Positions 1 to 8,583 are shown, counted from the first letter of the stretch. The stretch: DNA of 64,000 nt from Saprospiraceae bacterium UBA2329 (GCA_002344975.1 DDUV01000060.1:9410-73409); one strand, 5' to 3'. The notes: generated by a model from the sequence alone, not told the origin. Program-made: numbers and translations.

Positions 1-261
1 AGCGCCAATTACCAGCTCATTATTTACCGCGAAGGCGCCTTAGATGCAGTGGAAGTATTGGTAGAATTGAGCGAAGTCATATATGCGGCCATAGGCGCCC
101 GCCTGCCCATCAACGATGAGTTTTTGAACCAGTTGAAACGGCGTTTGGAGAAAAAAATCAAAGACAACATCGGACTGTCCATGCGCATCACATTGGCCGA
201 CCGCGACGCTCTGCCCCGCAGCGAGGGTGGCAAGCTGAAAAGGATTTTGGACAGGCGATAG
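1..261 (+). CDS. Phenylacetate-CoA ligase family protein, C-terminal fragment
   Basis: The reading frame is open from base 1 and gives the last 86 residues of an acyl-adenylate-forming enzyme. The ending, with LPRSEGGKLKRILDRR just before the stop, matches the C-terminal cap domain of the PaaK family, where a lysine close to the end takes part in adenylation. Members activate phenylacetate or related aryl acids with ATP and CoA in the cytoplasm. The catalytic N-terminal part lies outside the window, so the substrate cannot be judged. The gene is convergent with the antitoxin-like gene on the other strand and overlaps its 3' end by about 74 bases. Confidence 0.8.
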   Translation, partial: SANYQLIIYREGALDAVEVLVELSEVIYAAIGARLPINDEFLNQLKRRLEKKIKDNIGLSMRITLADRDALPRSEGGKLKRILDRR

Positions 262-520
262 GGGTACTCTTGGAGAAATCAATTTTTCGATCAGTCTTGA
301 ATCTGTTCATAAAATCCTGAAAGGCAATATGCTCACCATTCTCAACCTGATTCAGTCCTCTCAAAACAGAGGCCCTTTGATTTTCAGTCATCTCGTCCCA
401 AAAATCAGCTTGTGGCTTTATCAGATTTTCAATCTGACTCAGCAAGGCTTCATCGTTAAGATCGGCCAGGTAATCAATAACACTTAGTTTTCTGGCTTCA
501 AGATTGGAAGTCATCGGCAT
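188..520 (-). CDS. Small antitoxin-like protein, no toxin partner seen
   Basis: The product is 110 residues. The first 80 or so look like the small helical antitoxin component found beside ParE/RelE-type toxins in Bacteroidota: an acidic N-terminal half, then FWDEMTENQRASVLRGLNQV and a FQDFMNRFK stretch. The tail from about residue 86 overlaps the end of the ligase gene on the opposite strand and looks like read-through into unrelated sequence. No toxin gene follows, because the ligase occupies that position. It may therefore be an orphan antitoxin whose original stop and partner were lost. The family assignment is from pattern only. The start may be the first or third codon (MPM). Confidence 0.5.
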   Translation of the reverse strand: MPMTSNLEARKLSVIDYLADLNDEALLSQIENLIKPQADFWDEMTENQRASVLRGLNQVENGEHIAFQDFMNRFKTDRKIDFSKSTPIACPKSFSACHPRCGAERRGRPM

Positions 521-598
521 GTAATTTAATCTAAAATAAACGCTTCAAAAAACAACTCGGCTTGCATACCAATTCCAGTCATCGGCAGGGCATTACAC

Positions 599-934
599 TC
601 ATATCACTCCTACTTGCTCACCCCTTTCTATTTCCGAAACATATCCCAAAACAATATCGCGGGCAGGCACTCCATTTTCCAGCAAGACGTCGAAGATACC
701 CGGATCGGTCAAATCTTCATGTATCCAGATTTTATTATCTTTCAACTCCAGATGTATCAGGCATTGATGCACATATCGGCTTTGCGCCCAGCCAAATGCC
801 ATCAGCACAAAGTGGTTGGCTTCTTTGTTAACAATCAATTGCCTTTTCACCATGGGCATATTGGCTGCACGGCGCGACGCTCTCATATTCAGCTCGCTCA
901 ATAGAAGCTGTTGGATGTTGATTATTTTTGCCAT
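599..934 (-). CDS. xisI: XisI family protein
   Basis: The product is 111 residues. It matches XisI, named for the fdxN-element excision controlling factors of heterocystous cyanobacteria: the order of RYVHQCLIHLELKDNKIWIHEDLTDPGI and the ending ENGVPARDIVLGYVSEIERG is characteristic (segments quoted in part). The start codon overlaps the end of xisH by 13 bases, so the two are translationally coupled. Outside cyanobacteria xisH-xisI pairs are common without any fdxN element, and their job is unknown; a toxin-antitoxin or defence-like role is only an inference from their patchy distribution. Confidence 0.88.
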   Translation of the reverse strand: MAKIINIQQLLLSELNMRASRRAANMPMVKRQLIVNKEANHFVLMAFGWAQSRYVHQCLIHLELKDNKIWIHEDLTDPGIFDVLLENGVPARDIVLGYVSEIERGEQVGVI

Positions 935-1335
935 AGCACGATACTTTCTGTAAGTAAATTCACAACCAAAAGTTTAACGTTGTTTTCCCGGATTCGGCGT
1001 AAAAAAAATGCAGTTCTTTCAAAGGTTCTGAAAGTTTCCTCTGAAATTGCCAGAAACAAGTCAATTTCAATGTCCTCATCCCGCAATGCTCCTCTATAGT
1101 CAATGTATTGCCCCAGTGCTGTATGAAAATCATAGATCAGAGAGCGGTTCCCGAATGATTTTACCTCAACAAGTATCTTTTCGATACCTCTTTCAGCTAC
1201 CAGAAATTTTTCGGCTGCTAAATCTATATCCACAGAAATATCACCTGTTTGCAGTGTAAATGGGTCGTCCGTTATGACCCAACGATCCTTTTCTAAAGCA
1301 AATCTGACAGCCTTGTGAATAATATCTTTAGCCAT
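922..1335 (-). CDS. xisH: XisH family protein (PD-(D/E)XK nuclease fold)
   Basis: The product is 137 residues from the start chosen here, MAKDIIHKAVRFALEKDRW, which is the usual XisH N-terminus; a start ten codons earlier is open but lacks similarity. XisH has an endonuclease-like fold. A candidate active site is visible: the acidic stretch VDIDLAAEKFLVAERG followed by ILVEVKSF, resembling the D...ExK pattern of this superfamily. It is the first gene of a two-gene operon with xisI, and a TATATTTG box lies 28 bases upstream of the start. Together with the neighbouring antitoxin-like gene this forms a small accessory patch next to core genes. Confidence 0.88.
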   Translation of the reverse strand: MAKDIIHKAVRFALEKDRWVITDDPFTLQTGDISVDIDLAAEKFLVAERGIEKILVEVKSFGNRSLIYDFHTALGQYIDYRGALRDEDIEIDLFLAISEETFRTFERTAFFLRRIRENNVKLLVVNLLTESIVLWQK

Positions 1336-1362
1336 GTTCTTTCTGTTGAGGTGAAGATTTTG

Positions 1363-1370
1363 CAAATATA
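1363..1370 (-). promoter_or_regulatory. Promoter -7 box for xisH-xisI
   Basis: On the minus strand the sequence reads TATATTTG, an exact match to the Bacteroidota -7 consensus TAnnTTTG, 28 bases before the xisH start. No clear TTG -33 element at the usual distance was found. Confidence 0.5.
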
Positions 1371-1390
1371 AAACATTCTGACCATACCCC

Positions 1391-3199
1391 TCAGCCCCCC
1401 GTCAACTTCCTGTACTCCCCCTCCAACCTCGACAACTCCTCGTGCGTGCCGCGCTGCACGATGCGGCCCCGGTGCATCACGATGATCTCGTCGGCATGGC
1501 GGATGGTGCTCAGCCGGTGCGCTATGACAATGGCCGTGCGGTTTTTCATCAGTTCCTCCAAAGCCTGCTGCACCAATTTTTCCGACTCCGTATCCAAGGC
1601 CGAAGTAGCCTCGTCGAGGATGAGGATGGCAGGGTTTTTCAGGATGGCGCGGGCAATGGTGAGACGCTGGCGTTGGCCGCCGCTGAGCTTGAGGCCCCGG
1701 TCGCCGATATTGGTCTGGTAGCCGTTTTCGGTGGCCATGATGAACTCGTGCGCATGTGCAATGCGGGCGGCGCGCTCCACATCTTCAGGCGTTGCGCCTT
1801 CCATACCGAACACGATGTTGTTGTAAATGGTATCATTGAACAGGATGGCCTCCTGCGATACAATGCCCATAAGGCTGCGCAGATTTTTGAGACTCATCTG
1901 CCGAATGTCCACGCCATCAATAAAAATACCTCCCGACTGCACCTCGTAAAACCGGGGCAGCAAATCGGCTATGGTGGACTTGCCCGCTCCCGATGCGCCC
2001 ACCAAAGCCACTACGCGCCCTTTGGGGATAAAGAGATTAACATCCTGTAACACAGGCCCTTCGGTGTCGTTGTAGGCAAAACCCACATGGCGGTATTCGA
2101 TGGCGGTTTGGAATGTTGCGGGCGGCTGGGGCTGCGCTGCCTCCTGAATGCCGAGCGGCGCGTCCAGCACCACTTCCACTCGTTGCATCGCGGCGATGCC
2201 TTTTTGAATATCATAAACGGCTCGGGACAGCTTTTTGGCCGGCTCGATGACGTTGTAAAATGCGAAGATGAAGGTCAGGAAAGTCTCGGCGCCCATTTGC
2301 CCCGAAAAAACGAGCCGCGAACCAAACCACAGCAGCACCGCCACCACCCCGATGCCAAGAAATTCCGACAAGGGCGAGGACAGATCGCGGCGCCACAGCA
2401 GGCGGGTGAGCGTGTGGCGGTAGGCTTCGTTTTCGCGCCCGAATTTGTTGCGCTGATACCCCTCGGCGTTGAATCCCTTGATGATGCGCAGGCCGCCCAG
2501 CGCTTCTTCGATGATGGACACCAAAGAGCCGAGCCGCTCCTGCACATCGAGCGAACTGCGTTTGAGCCGCCGCCCGATACCGCCGATCACAAAACCGGTG
2601 AACAGCATGAGCGCAAACACGAACATGGTGAGTTGCGGACTGATGTACAACATGATGCCCAGTGCGCCGGTGATGATGAGCGGCTCGCGGAATACCGCCT
2701 CCAATACGTTGAGGATGCTCCATTCCACCTCCTGCACATCAGCGGTGATGCGCGACATGAGGTCGCCTTTGCGCTCTTCCGAGAAGTACGACAGCGGCAG
2801 CACCAGCAGCTTGGCAAACAACTGCCCCCGGAGGTCGCGGATGATACCGTTGCGCACCGGCGCCATAAAAAACAGGGAGAGGTAGCGAAAGAGGTTTTTC
2901 AAAAAAAACACCCCCACAATCCAGATGCACACATACACCAAAGCCGCCTCTTTGCCTTGTTCGACAATGAGGCGGCTGACGGTATAGCCGAAATAATCGC
3001 TGATATTTTTGAAAGAAAACCCTGCTGCAGGCGCCTCCGTGATGAGGGCTTTTCGGTCGAACAGCAGTTCGAGGAAAGGCTGTAGCAGAGGAATGGCAAT
3101 GGCGGTGAACAAAGCGGTCAGCAGGTTGCTCACGATGTTCAATACCACCTGAGAGCGGTAATTGCGCAAATAACCGAGCAGGCGCCAGAAACTTCTCAC
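1391..3199 (-). CDS. ABC exporter, MsbA-like, fused membrane and ATPase domains
   Basis: The product is 602 residues. The first 330 or so hold the six-helix type I exporter membrane domain. The ATPase follows with Walker A (GASGAGKST, near residue 400), the signature LSGGQRQR near 500, Walker B ILILDEATS and the switch histidine in AHRLSTIR. Such half-size exporters work as homodimers and move lipids or other amphiphiles across the inner membrane. The start is GTG, overlapping the accC stop in TAGTG, so it is translationally coupled to the fatty acid genes. That context favours a lipid A-core flippase (MsbA) or a related lipid exporter, but the substrate is not shown by sequence. Confidence 0.88.
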   Translation of the reverse strand: MRSFWRLLGYLRNYRSQVVLNIVSNLLTALFTAIAIPLLQPFLELLFDRKALITEAPAAGFSFKNISDYFGYTVSRLIVEQGKEAALVYVCIWIVGVFFLKNLFRYLSLFFMAPVRNGIIRDLRGQLFAKLLVLPLSYFSEERKGDLMSRITADVQEVEWSILNVLEAVFREPLIITGALGIMLYISPQLTMFVFALMLFTGFVIGGIGRRLKRSSLDVQERLGSLVSIIEEALGGLRIIKGFNAEGYQRNKFGRENEAYRHTLTRLLWRRDLSSPLSEFLGIGVVAVLLWFGSRLVFSGQMGAETFLTFIFAFYNVIEPAKKLSRAVYDIQKGIAAMQRVEVVLDAPLGIQEAAQPQPPATFQTAIEYRHVGFAYNDTEGPVLQDVNLFIPKGRVVALVGASGAGKSTIADLLPRFYEVQSGGIFIDGVDIRQMSLKNLRSLMGIVSQEAILFNDTIYNNIVFGMEGATPEDVERAARIAHAHEFIMATENGYQTNIGDRGLKLSGGQRQRLTIARAILKNPAILILDEATSALDTESEKLVQQALEELMKNRTAIVIAHRLSTIRHADEIIVMHRGRIVQRGTHEELSRLEGEYRKLTGG

Positions 3200-4539
3200 T
3201 ACTGCGTCAGATCGAAATCGTTGAGAAAACCGGTGTGGAAATTCCCGTTGCGGAAGTTCTCGTCCTTCATCAGCCGCTGATGGAAGGGCACAGTGGTTTT
3301 TACGCCCTCAATGATGAACTCGTCCAATGCGCGCTCCATTTTGCGAATCACTTCTTCGCGGGTGCGAGCGCGACAGATGAGCTTGGCAATCATCGAATCG
3401 TAGAAAGGCGGGATGGTGTAGCCTGCGTAAACGTGCGTGTCCACCCGAACGCCGTGCCCTTTGGAGCTGTGGAACGAACTGATGCGCCCCGGGCTGGGCC
3501 GGAAATTGTGGAACGGGTCTTCGGCATTGATACGGCACTCCATGGCGTACATGGTCGGGTAGTAATTTTTGCCGCTGATGCGTTCGCCAGCTGCAATTTT
3601 AATTTGCTCTTTGATGAGATCGTGGTCAATAACCTCCTCGGTCACAGGATGTTCCACCTGAATACGGGTGTTCATCTCCATGAAATAGAAGTTGCGGTAT
3701 TTGTCCACCAAAAACTCAACGGTACCCACGCCCTCGTAATTGATGCACTGACCGGCCTTGACGGCAGCCTCGCCCATTTTTTCGCGCAGTTCGTCGGTCA
3801 TAAACGGAGAGGGACTTTCCTCTACCAATTTCTGGTGGCGGCGCTGTATGGAGCAGTCGCGCTCGGAGAGGTGCACCACCGTACCGAACTGGTCGCCGGC
3901 AATCTGAAACTCAATGTGGCGCGGTTCTTCTACAAACTTCTCCACATATACACCGTCGTTACCGAAAGCAGCTTTGGCCTCGGTGCGGGCCAGAGTGTAG
4001 GCGGTTTCAAAATCTTTTTCCTCCCAAACCACGCGCATGCCTTTGCCACCGCCCCCGGCAGTCGCTTTAATGATGACGGGGTAGCCAATGTCTTTGGCAA
4101 TTTTATGGCCGTGCTTGAGGTCTTTCACCAAGCCGTCGGAACCCGGAACGACCGGCACGCCGGCCTTTATCATAGTCTCCTTGGCGGTGATTTTATCGCC
4201 CATTTTGCGAATCTGGTCTGCAGAAGGGCCGATAAATTTGATGCCGTATTCGCTGCAAACCTCTGCAAACTCTGCATTTTCGGCCAGAAACCCGTAGCCG
4301 GGGTGAATGGCGTCGGCATTGGTGATTTCCACCGCCGCCATGATGCGCGGGATGCTGAGGTAAGACTCGGAGGAAGCAGGCGGGCCGATACATACAGCCT
4401 CGTCGGCAAAGCGCACGTGCAGGCTCTCGCGGTCGGCGGTAGAATAAACCGCCACCGTTTTGATGCCCATTTCGCGGCAGGTGCGAATGATGCGCAGGGC
4501 TATTTCGCCCCGGTTGGCAATGAGTATTTTATTGAACAT
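3199..4539 (-). CDS. accC: Acetyl-CoA carboxylase, biotin carboxylase subunit
   Basis: The product is 446 residues, the normal length for AccC. It begins MFNKILIANRGEIALRIIRT, the hallmark N-terminus. The ATP-grasp domain carries the glycine-rich loop in KATAGGGGKGMR, and MEMNTRIQVEHPVTEEV holds the metal-binding and catalytic region. The enzyme carboxylates biotin on AccB using ATP and bicarbonate, the first half-reaction of malonyl-CoA synthesis. It follows accB by 54 bases, and its stop codon shares a base with the start of the exporter gene. accA and accD are not in the window. Confidence 0.97.
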   Translation of the reverse strand: MFNKILIANRGEIALRIIRTCREMGIKTVAVYSTADRESLHVRFADEAVCIGPPASSESYLSIPRIMAAVEITNADAIHPGYGFLAENAEFAEVCSEYGIKFIGPSADQIRKMGDKITAKETMIKAGVPVVPGSDGLVKDLKHGHKIAKDIGYPVIIKATAGGGGKGMRVVWEEKDFETAYTLARTEAKAAFGNDGVYVEKFVEEPRHIEFQIAGDQFGTVVHLSERDCSIQRRHQKLVEESPSPFMTDELREKMGEAAVKAGQCINYEGVGTVEFLVDKYRNFYFMEMNTRIQVEHPVTEEVIDHDLIKEQIKIAAGERISGKNYYPTMYAMECRINAEDPFHNFRPSPGRISSFHSSKGHGVRVDTHVYAGYTIPPFYDSMIAKLICRARTREEVIRKMERALDEFIIEGVKTTVPFHQRLMKDENFRNGNFHTGFLNDFDLTQ

Positions 4540-4593
4540 AAGGCGCTTCAGTGATATGAAAAAAATCTCCCTGACGGATCGCTCTTACAAGAC

Positions 4594-5094
4594 TTATCCC
4601 TTGGGATCAATGAGGAAAAGCACCTGATCGAACTCTACCGGAGATGCGTCTTCCACCATAATTTTGACTACCGTACCGCCGTGTTCGGATTCGATTTCGT
4701 TGAACAACTTCATGGCTTCGATGATGCACACCACATCGCCGGGCTTGATGACGTCGCCGGGCTTCACATAAGCCGGTTTGTCGGGCGAGGGCGAGCGGTA
4801 GAAGGTGCCCACAATCGGCGAGCGCACTTCCAGATAAGCGCCGCTGCCTTTGTCGGCAGATGGTGCAGATGCAGACGGGGCAGGAGCCGATGTTGATTCC
4901 TGCACAGGAGCCGGCGCCGGGGCGGGAGCCACAGCAGGAGCCGAAACCATGACAGGTGCAACAGCATGGCCGCCTCTGTCGAAGTGCCGTGTGCGGACGG
5001 ACATTTCAAATTCGCCATCCTTCATTTTGAACTCCGACAGCTCGAGTTTGCTGACCAAGCGGAGGAGTTCCTGGATTTCCTTGAAGTTATTCAT
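4594..5094 (-). CDS. accB: Acetyl-CoA carboxylase biotin carboxyl carrier protein
   Basis: The product is 166 residues. An N-terminal helical part is followed by a long Ala/Pro-rich flexible linker (about residues 45-85) and a biotinyl domain. The biotin attachment site is in EAMKLFNEI, with the lysine at about residue 129. It carries biotin between AccC and the carboxyltransferase. The start lies 5 bases after the efp stop, so efp and accB are clearly co-transcribed, with accC next. Confidence 0.97.
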   Translation of the reverse strand: MNNFKEIQELLRLVSKLELSEFKMKDGEFEMSVRTRHFDRGGHAVAPVMVSAPAVAPAPAPAPVQESTSAPAPSASAPSADKGSGAYLEVRSPIVGTFYRSPSPDKPAYVKPGDVIKPGDVVCIIEAMKLFNEIESEHGGTVVKIMVEDASPVEFDQVLFLIDPKG

Positions 5095-5099
5095 GACTG

Positions 5100-5666
5100 T
5101 TATTGTTTAACCCGTTCCATGTATGCGCCGTTGCTGGTATCAATGCGGATGAAATCGCCTTCATTGACAAACAGCGGCACTTTGACATCTGCGCCGGTTT
5201 CTACTTTGGCCGGCTTGAGGGTGTTGGTGGCAGTATCTCCTCTGAGGCCCGGCTCTGTGTAAGTAACCTGCAAAACCACATTGGAAGGAAGTTCCACATT
5301 GAGCGGAATGTCTTTTTCTGCGTGGTAAAGGATTTCCACTTCAATGCCTTCCTTGAGCAATTCCGGGCGGGAGATCATGTCTTCCATGATGGAGGTTTGC
5401 TCGAAGGTATCGTTGTCCATAAAATGGTAACCGGCATCATCGGGGTAAAGGAACTGAAACTTGCGACGCTCTACGCGCACCACGTCAATTTTGTGGCCGG
5501 AGGGGAAAGTGTTTTCCAAAACGCGACCCGTGGTAACGCTTTTCATGCGGGTGCGAACAAACGCGGCGCCTTTGCCGGGTTTCACATGTTGGAACTCTAC
5601 AATGGTGAAAATGTCGTTGTTGTATTCGATACACAAGCCGTTACGGATATCAGCTGTACTTGCCAT
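5100..5666 (-). CDS. efp: Elongation factor P
   Basis: The product is 188 residues, the standard three-domain EF-P length. The conserved loop PGKG carries lysine at residue 32, the position that is modified in many bacteria. EF-P enters the ribosomal E site and relieves stalling at proline runs. It sits between fabH and accB, an arrangement that links it to the lipid genes by transcription rather than function. A perfect TATCTTTG box in the fabH-efp gap suggests a private promoter in addition to read-through from fabH. No modification enzyme gene (epmA, epmB or earP) is in the window. Confidence 0.97.
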   Translation of the reverse strand: MASTADIRNGLCIEYNNDIFTIVEFQHVKPGKGAAFVRTRMKSVTTGRVLENTFPSGHKIDVVRVERRKFQFLYPDDAGYHFMDNDTFEQTSIMEDMISRPELLKEGIEVEILYHAEKDIPLNVELPSNVVLQVTYTEPGLRGDTATNTLKPAKVETGADVKVPLFVNEGDFIRIDTSNGAYMERVKQ

Positions 5667-5703
5667 AAGTGTAGTAAATATTGATGGTTTTGAAAATTTT
5701 GTG

Positions 5704-5736
5704 CAAAGATAGAAAAAATCGGGCGGAGCCTGTCAA
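5704..5736 (-). promoter_or_regulatory. Promoter upstream of efp
   Basis: The minus strand has TATCTTTG (5704-5711) with a TTG 22 bases upstream (5734-5736), close to the Bacteroidota -33/-7 layout. It overlaps the last codons of fabH and would give efp-accB-accC their own transcript. Confidence 0.55.
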
Positions 5737-6722
5737 TAAGCCCATTTTAGATACACAGCGCCCCAGGTGAAGCCGCCGCCGAAAGCCGTGAGTACCAGAT
5801 TGTCGCCTTTTTTGAGTTGGTTTTCCCACTCCCACAGGCACAGCGGTATGGTGGCTGCGGTGGTGTTGCCGTAGCGCTCGATGTTGATCATGACTTTTTC
5901 AATCGGAAAATTGAGTTGATTGGCTACCGACTCGATGATGCGAAGGTTGGCCTGATGCGGCACTACCCAAGCTACGTCGTCCTGGCCCAATTGATTGCGT
6001 TCCATCACCTGCCTGACCACATCGGCCATGCCGTTGACGGCGTATTTGAACACCGGTTTGCCGTTTTGATATGCAAAATGTTCGCGGTTGTCTAAAGTGT
6101 GTTGCGAGGCCGGCCAGCGCGATCCGCCTGCTTTTTGGTAGAGGTACTGCTGCCCCATGCCGTCGCTTTTGTTGACGAAATCCAGAACACCCGTCGGCTC
6201 TTCGGAGGCTTCCAGAAGGACTGCGCCGGCTGCGTCGCCGAAGATGATACAGGTGGCCCGGTCGGTGTAGTCTATGATGGATGACATTTTGTCGGCGCCG
6301 ATGACGACAACCTTTTTGGCCATGCCCGACTGAATATAAGTGGAGGCCGTGCTGAGGGCAAAAATAAACCCGGAGCAGGCAGCGGCGAGGTCGAAACAGA
6401 AGGCATTTTTCATGTCGGTGGCGTGCGCAATGAGGTTGGCCGTATCGGGAAACATCATGTCGGGGGTGACGGTGGCGCAGATGACGAGGTCAATTTCGGA
6501 GGGGTCGGTGTTGGTCTTTTCGAGCAAGCCTTTGACGGCCTCAATGCCCATGACGGAAACGCCCTGGCCTTCTCCTTTGAGGATGTGGCGCTCGCGTATG
6601 CCGGTGCGGGTCATAATCCATTCGTCGTTGGTGTCCACCATTTGTGCGAGGTCATGGTTGGTGAGCACATCATCGGGCACAAAACAGTGAACCCCGGTAA
6701 GGGAAGCGTACATTTTAGACAT
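5733..6722 (-). CDS. fabH: Beta-ketoacyl-ACP synthase III
   Basis: The product is 329 residues from MSKMYASLTGVHCFVP. The frame stays open 66 codons further upstream, but that stretch is not FabH-like and crosses a candidate promoter. The catalytic triad is complete: Cys116 in DLAAACSGF, His256 in VVPHQANLR and Asn286 in ERYGNTTAA. The enzyme condenses acetyl-CoA (or a branched acyl-CoA) with malonyl-ACP to start fatty acid synthesis. It heads the fabH-efp-accB-accC-exporter gene string, so priming enzyme and malonyl-CoA supply are encoded together. plsX and rpmF, often upstream of fabH elsewhere, are absent. Confidence 0.96.
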   Translation of the reverse strand: MSKMYASLTGVHCFVPDDVLTNHDLAQMVDTNDEWIMTRTGIRERHILKGEGQGVSVMGIEAVKGLLEKTNTDPSEIDLVICATVTPDMMFPDTANLIAHATDMKNAFCFDLAAACSGFIFALSTASTYIQSGMAKKVVVIGADKMSSIIDYTDRATCIIFGDAAGAVLLEASEEPTGVLDFVNKSDGMGQQYLYQKAGGSRWPASQHTLDNREHFAYQNGKPVFKYAVNGMADVVRQVMERNQLGQDDVAWVVPHQANLRIIESVANQLNFPIEKVMINIERYGNTTAATIPLCLWEWENQLKKGDNLVLTAFGGGFTWGAVYLKWAY

Positions 6723-6752
6723 AGACGTAGTTGCGTGTTGCAAAAATCGGCG

Positions 6753-6781
6753 CGAAGGTAGAAAGTTATGCCAAGACACAA
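6753..6781 (-). promoter_or_regulatory. Probable fabH promoter
   Basis: The minus strand reads TACCTTCG (6753-6760), one base off the TAnnTTTG consensus, with a TTG 18 bases upstream (6779-6781). It lies 30 bases before the chosen fabH start and supports that start over the longer frame. Confidence 0.45.
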
Positions 6782-6940
6782 GAAAAAAAATGGAATGCGT
6801 TGCGACAGGGACGGAAACGGCATAGCCCCTTGCCGCCGGATGGTATGCGTGCAAGGGGCTATGAGAGTGGACGGCCCGGCCCCGCCGGTATGTCAGTTGC
6901 CTGTGGCGGGGGGCGCCCAAAAAAGAAAAAGAGGAACGCC

Positions 6941-7606
6941 TTAATCTAATGTCACCACCTTGCCCGAACCGGCGATGCTGGAATTGATTTTGGGGCGGCC
7001 TTTGTAGTGTACGCTGCCGCTGCCGGCGATGGAGACATCAAGGCGGTCGCCGACTTCGACGTAGCAGTTGCCGCTGCCGCCAATGCTGATTTTGCTGCTG
7101 CCTACGCGAAGGTTGGCTGCTTTGACATTGCCGCTGCCGCCGATGCTGACTTTGAGGGAGTTGGCATCGCCGGAGAACTCAATGTTGCCGCTGCCGCCGA
7201 TGGAGAAGTGGAGGTCGCCGAGGTTATTGAAGGCTTCGGTGGCAATGATTTTGCCGCTGCCGCCGATGGATAGCGCCTGTACGGTGGGGATGGTGATGTA
7301 AATTTTGACGTCGGAATAATTGCGGACGTTGTTGTGGAAACCGATGTTCCAGGAGCCGTTTTTGACTTCCTGCTTGAGGTTGTCTATCAGGTTTTTCTGA
7401 GCTTCGACGATTACTTTCTGCGTTTTGCCGGGCTGCACATACACGATGCCGGAGATGCCGAGGCCAATGCTGTGGAAATCGTCGAGCGAGAGTGTTTCTT
7501 TGACGACGGGGCCTTCGCCGGAGATGGTTTTCCAGGAAGATTGCGCCCATGCAGGCAGTGTGAGGAGGAGGGCCGCTGCGGCGACGAGGATGCTGAATGT
7601 TTTCAT
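6941..7606 (-). CDS. Exported GIN (DUF2807) domain protein
   Basis: The product is 221 residues from MKTFSILVAAAALLLTLPAWAQ, a clear signal peptide; a start 17 codons upstream is open but would bury the signal. The mature part is a DUF2807 'head GIN' domain. Five rungs of a GGSG/AGSG motif repeat every 20-23 residues (SIGGSG, FSIGGSG, VSIGGSG, ISIGGSG, SIAGSG), which in this family stack as a parallel beta-helix. Function is unknown; members are periplasmic or outer-membrane-associated in Bacteroidota. The repeats are also visible in the DNA as a GCCGCTGCCGCC block at intervals of about 60 bases. Confidence 0.85.
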   Translation of the reverse strand: MKTFSILVAAAALLLTLPAWAQSSWKTISGEGPVVKETLSLDDFHSIGLGISGIVYVQPGKTQKVIVEAQKNLIDNLKQEVKNGSWNIGFHNNVRNYSDVKIYITIPTVQALSIGGSGKIIATEAFNNLGDLHFSIGGSGNIEFSGDANSLKVSIGGSGNVKAANLRVGSSKISIGGSGNCYVEVGDRLDVSIAGSGSVHYKGRPKINSSIAGSGKVVTLD

Positions 7607-7695
7607 GTTTTTGATTTTTTTGGAGGTAATGACAAGATTGGAGCGGCGGGGTTGCATGTGAACGGAAATAGGCGACGAACAAGTGGAGGCAACAT

Positions 7696-8583
7696 TCAGG
7701 GCCGGGGCGCTGTCACTGATACTTTCTTTGGCTTCACGGTTCTGAAATGCGCTTTTCGGAAAGGCACGCTTTCGGAGGCGATGAGCAGGGCGCCGTCGGG
7801 GCGGTAGTCAATGGCCTCGTACTGTGTGGGAAACAAACATTTTCGAACGCGGACAGCCTGGCTGCGGCCCTGCAAAAAGCGGCTGCCCGGAAAATCTTCC
7901 CACAAAAAAACAGTGGTGCGGGTGACGGGAATGAAGCCCAGTACCCACCGGAAAAGATAGCTGAGCAGGGCCACCTGCGAGCCGTCGGGGCTGATGGCGG
8001 CGGCGGTGACTACACGCCGGGGCAGCAGCACGCTGTCTATCAGAGTGGCGGTGTACCGGCCGGGGGCGGCGGGCAGGGTGTAGTGTCGGGTGAGGTAATT
8101 GCCGGCTACGAGGCGGTTTTTGGAAAACAGATGCAGGGTGTCATTCCACCAAAAGAAGGCTTCCATATCGAAGGCGGCCTGATGCGGCGGCGGGGGGAAG
8201 GCGGTTTGGTCGGGATAAGAAAAGAGGATGCTGTCGGTGGTTTGGGCGGCAGGATGGAAGATGTAGATGCGGAGGTCTTGGCGGCGGTTGGCGTTGTTGC
8301 CGAAATCGCCGATGTAAAAGCGGCCCTGGGGATCGGTAGTCAGGTCTTCCCAGTCTTTGTTGAGGGTGTGAGGCACGGACAGTTCGGCGAGCAGCCGGCC
8401 TTTGCCGTCGGTGAGGAAGAGGGAGGCTTTGCCGCCGCTGTCGTTGTGCCACCAGAGGCTGTCGGGTGCGGCGATGTGCAGGCCGGATGCTTCGGCGAGT
8501 TGCGCGGGCAGGCGGCCGCGCTGCTGTTGGGCAAGGAGGGGCATAGAAAGGAGGAGCAGTGGCAGGAGGAGAGACGGGTGCAT
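7696..8583 (-). CDS. Exported protein of unknown function, possible beta-propeller
   Basis: The product is 295 residues from MHPSLLLPLLLLSMPLLAQ, a signal peptide; the frame continues 18 codons upstream without support. I do not recognise a named family. The body has recurrent short strands with Trp/Asp-rich turns (DSLWWHNDSGG, LTTDPQGRFYIGDFGNN, AAISPDGSQVALLSY, EAIDYRPDGALLIASE), the pattern of a beta-propeller such as SMP-30/NHL-like folds. No catalytic site is evident. It lies 89 bases downstream of the YkuK-like gene on the same strand and may be co-transcribed with it. Confidence 0.7.
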   Translation of the reverse strand: MHPSLLLPLLLLSMPLLAQQQRGRLPAQLAEASGLHIAAPDSLWWHNDSGGKASLFLTDGKGRLLAELSVPHTLNKDWEDLTTDPQGRFYIGDFGNNANRRQDLRIYIFHPAAQTTDSILFSYPDQTAFPPPPHQAAFDMEAFFWWNDTLHLFSKNRLVAGNYLTRHYTLPAAPGRYTATLIDSVLLPRRVVTAAAISPDGSQVALLSYLFRWVLGFIPVTRTTVFLWEDFPGSRFLQGRSQAVRVRKCLFPTQYEAIDYRPDGALLIASESVPFRKAHFRTVKPKKVSVTAPRP

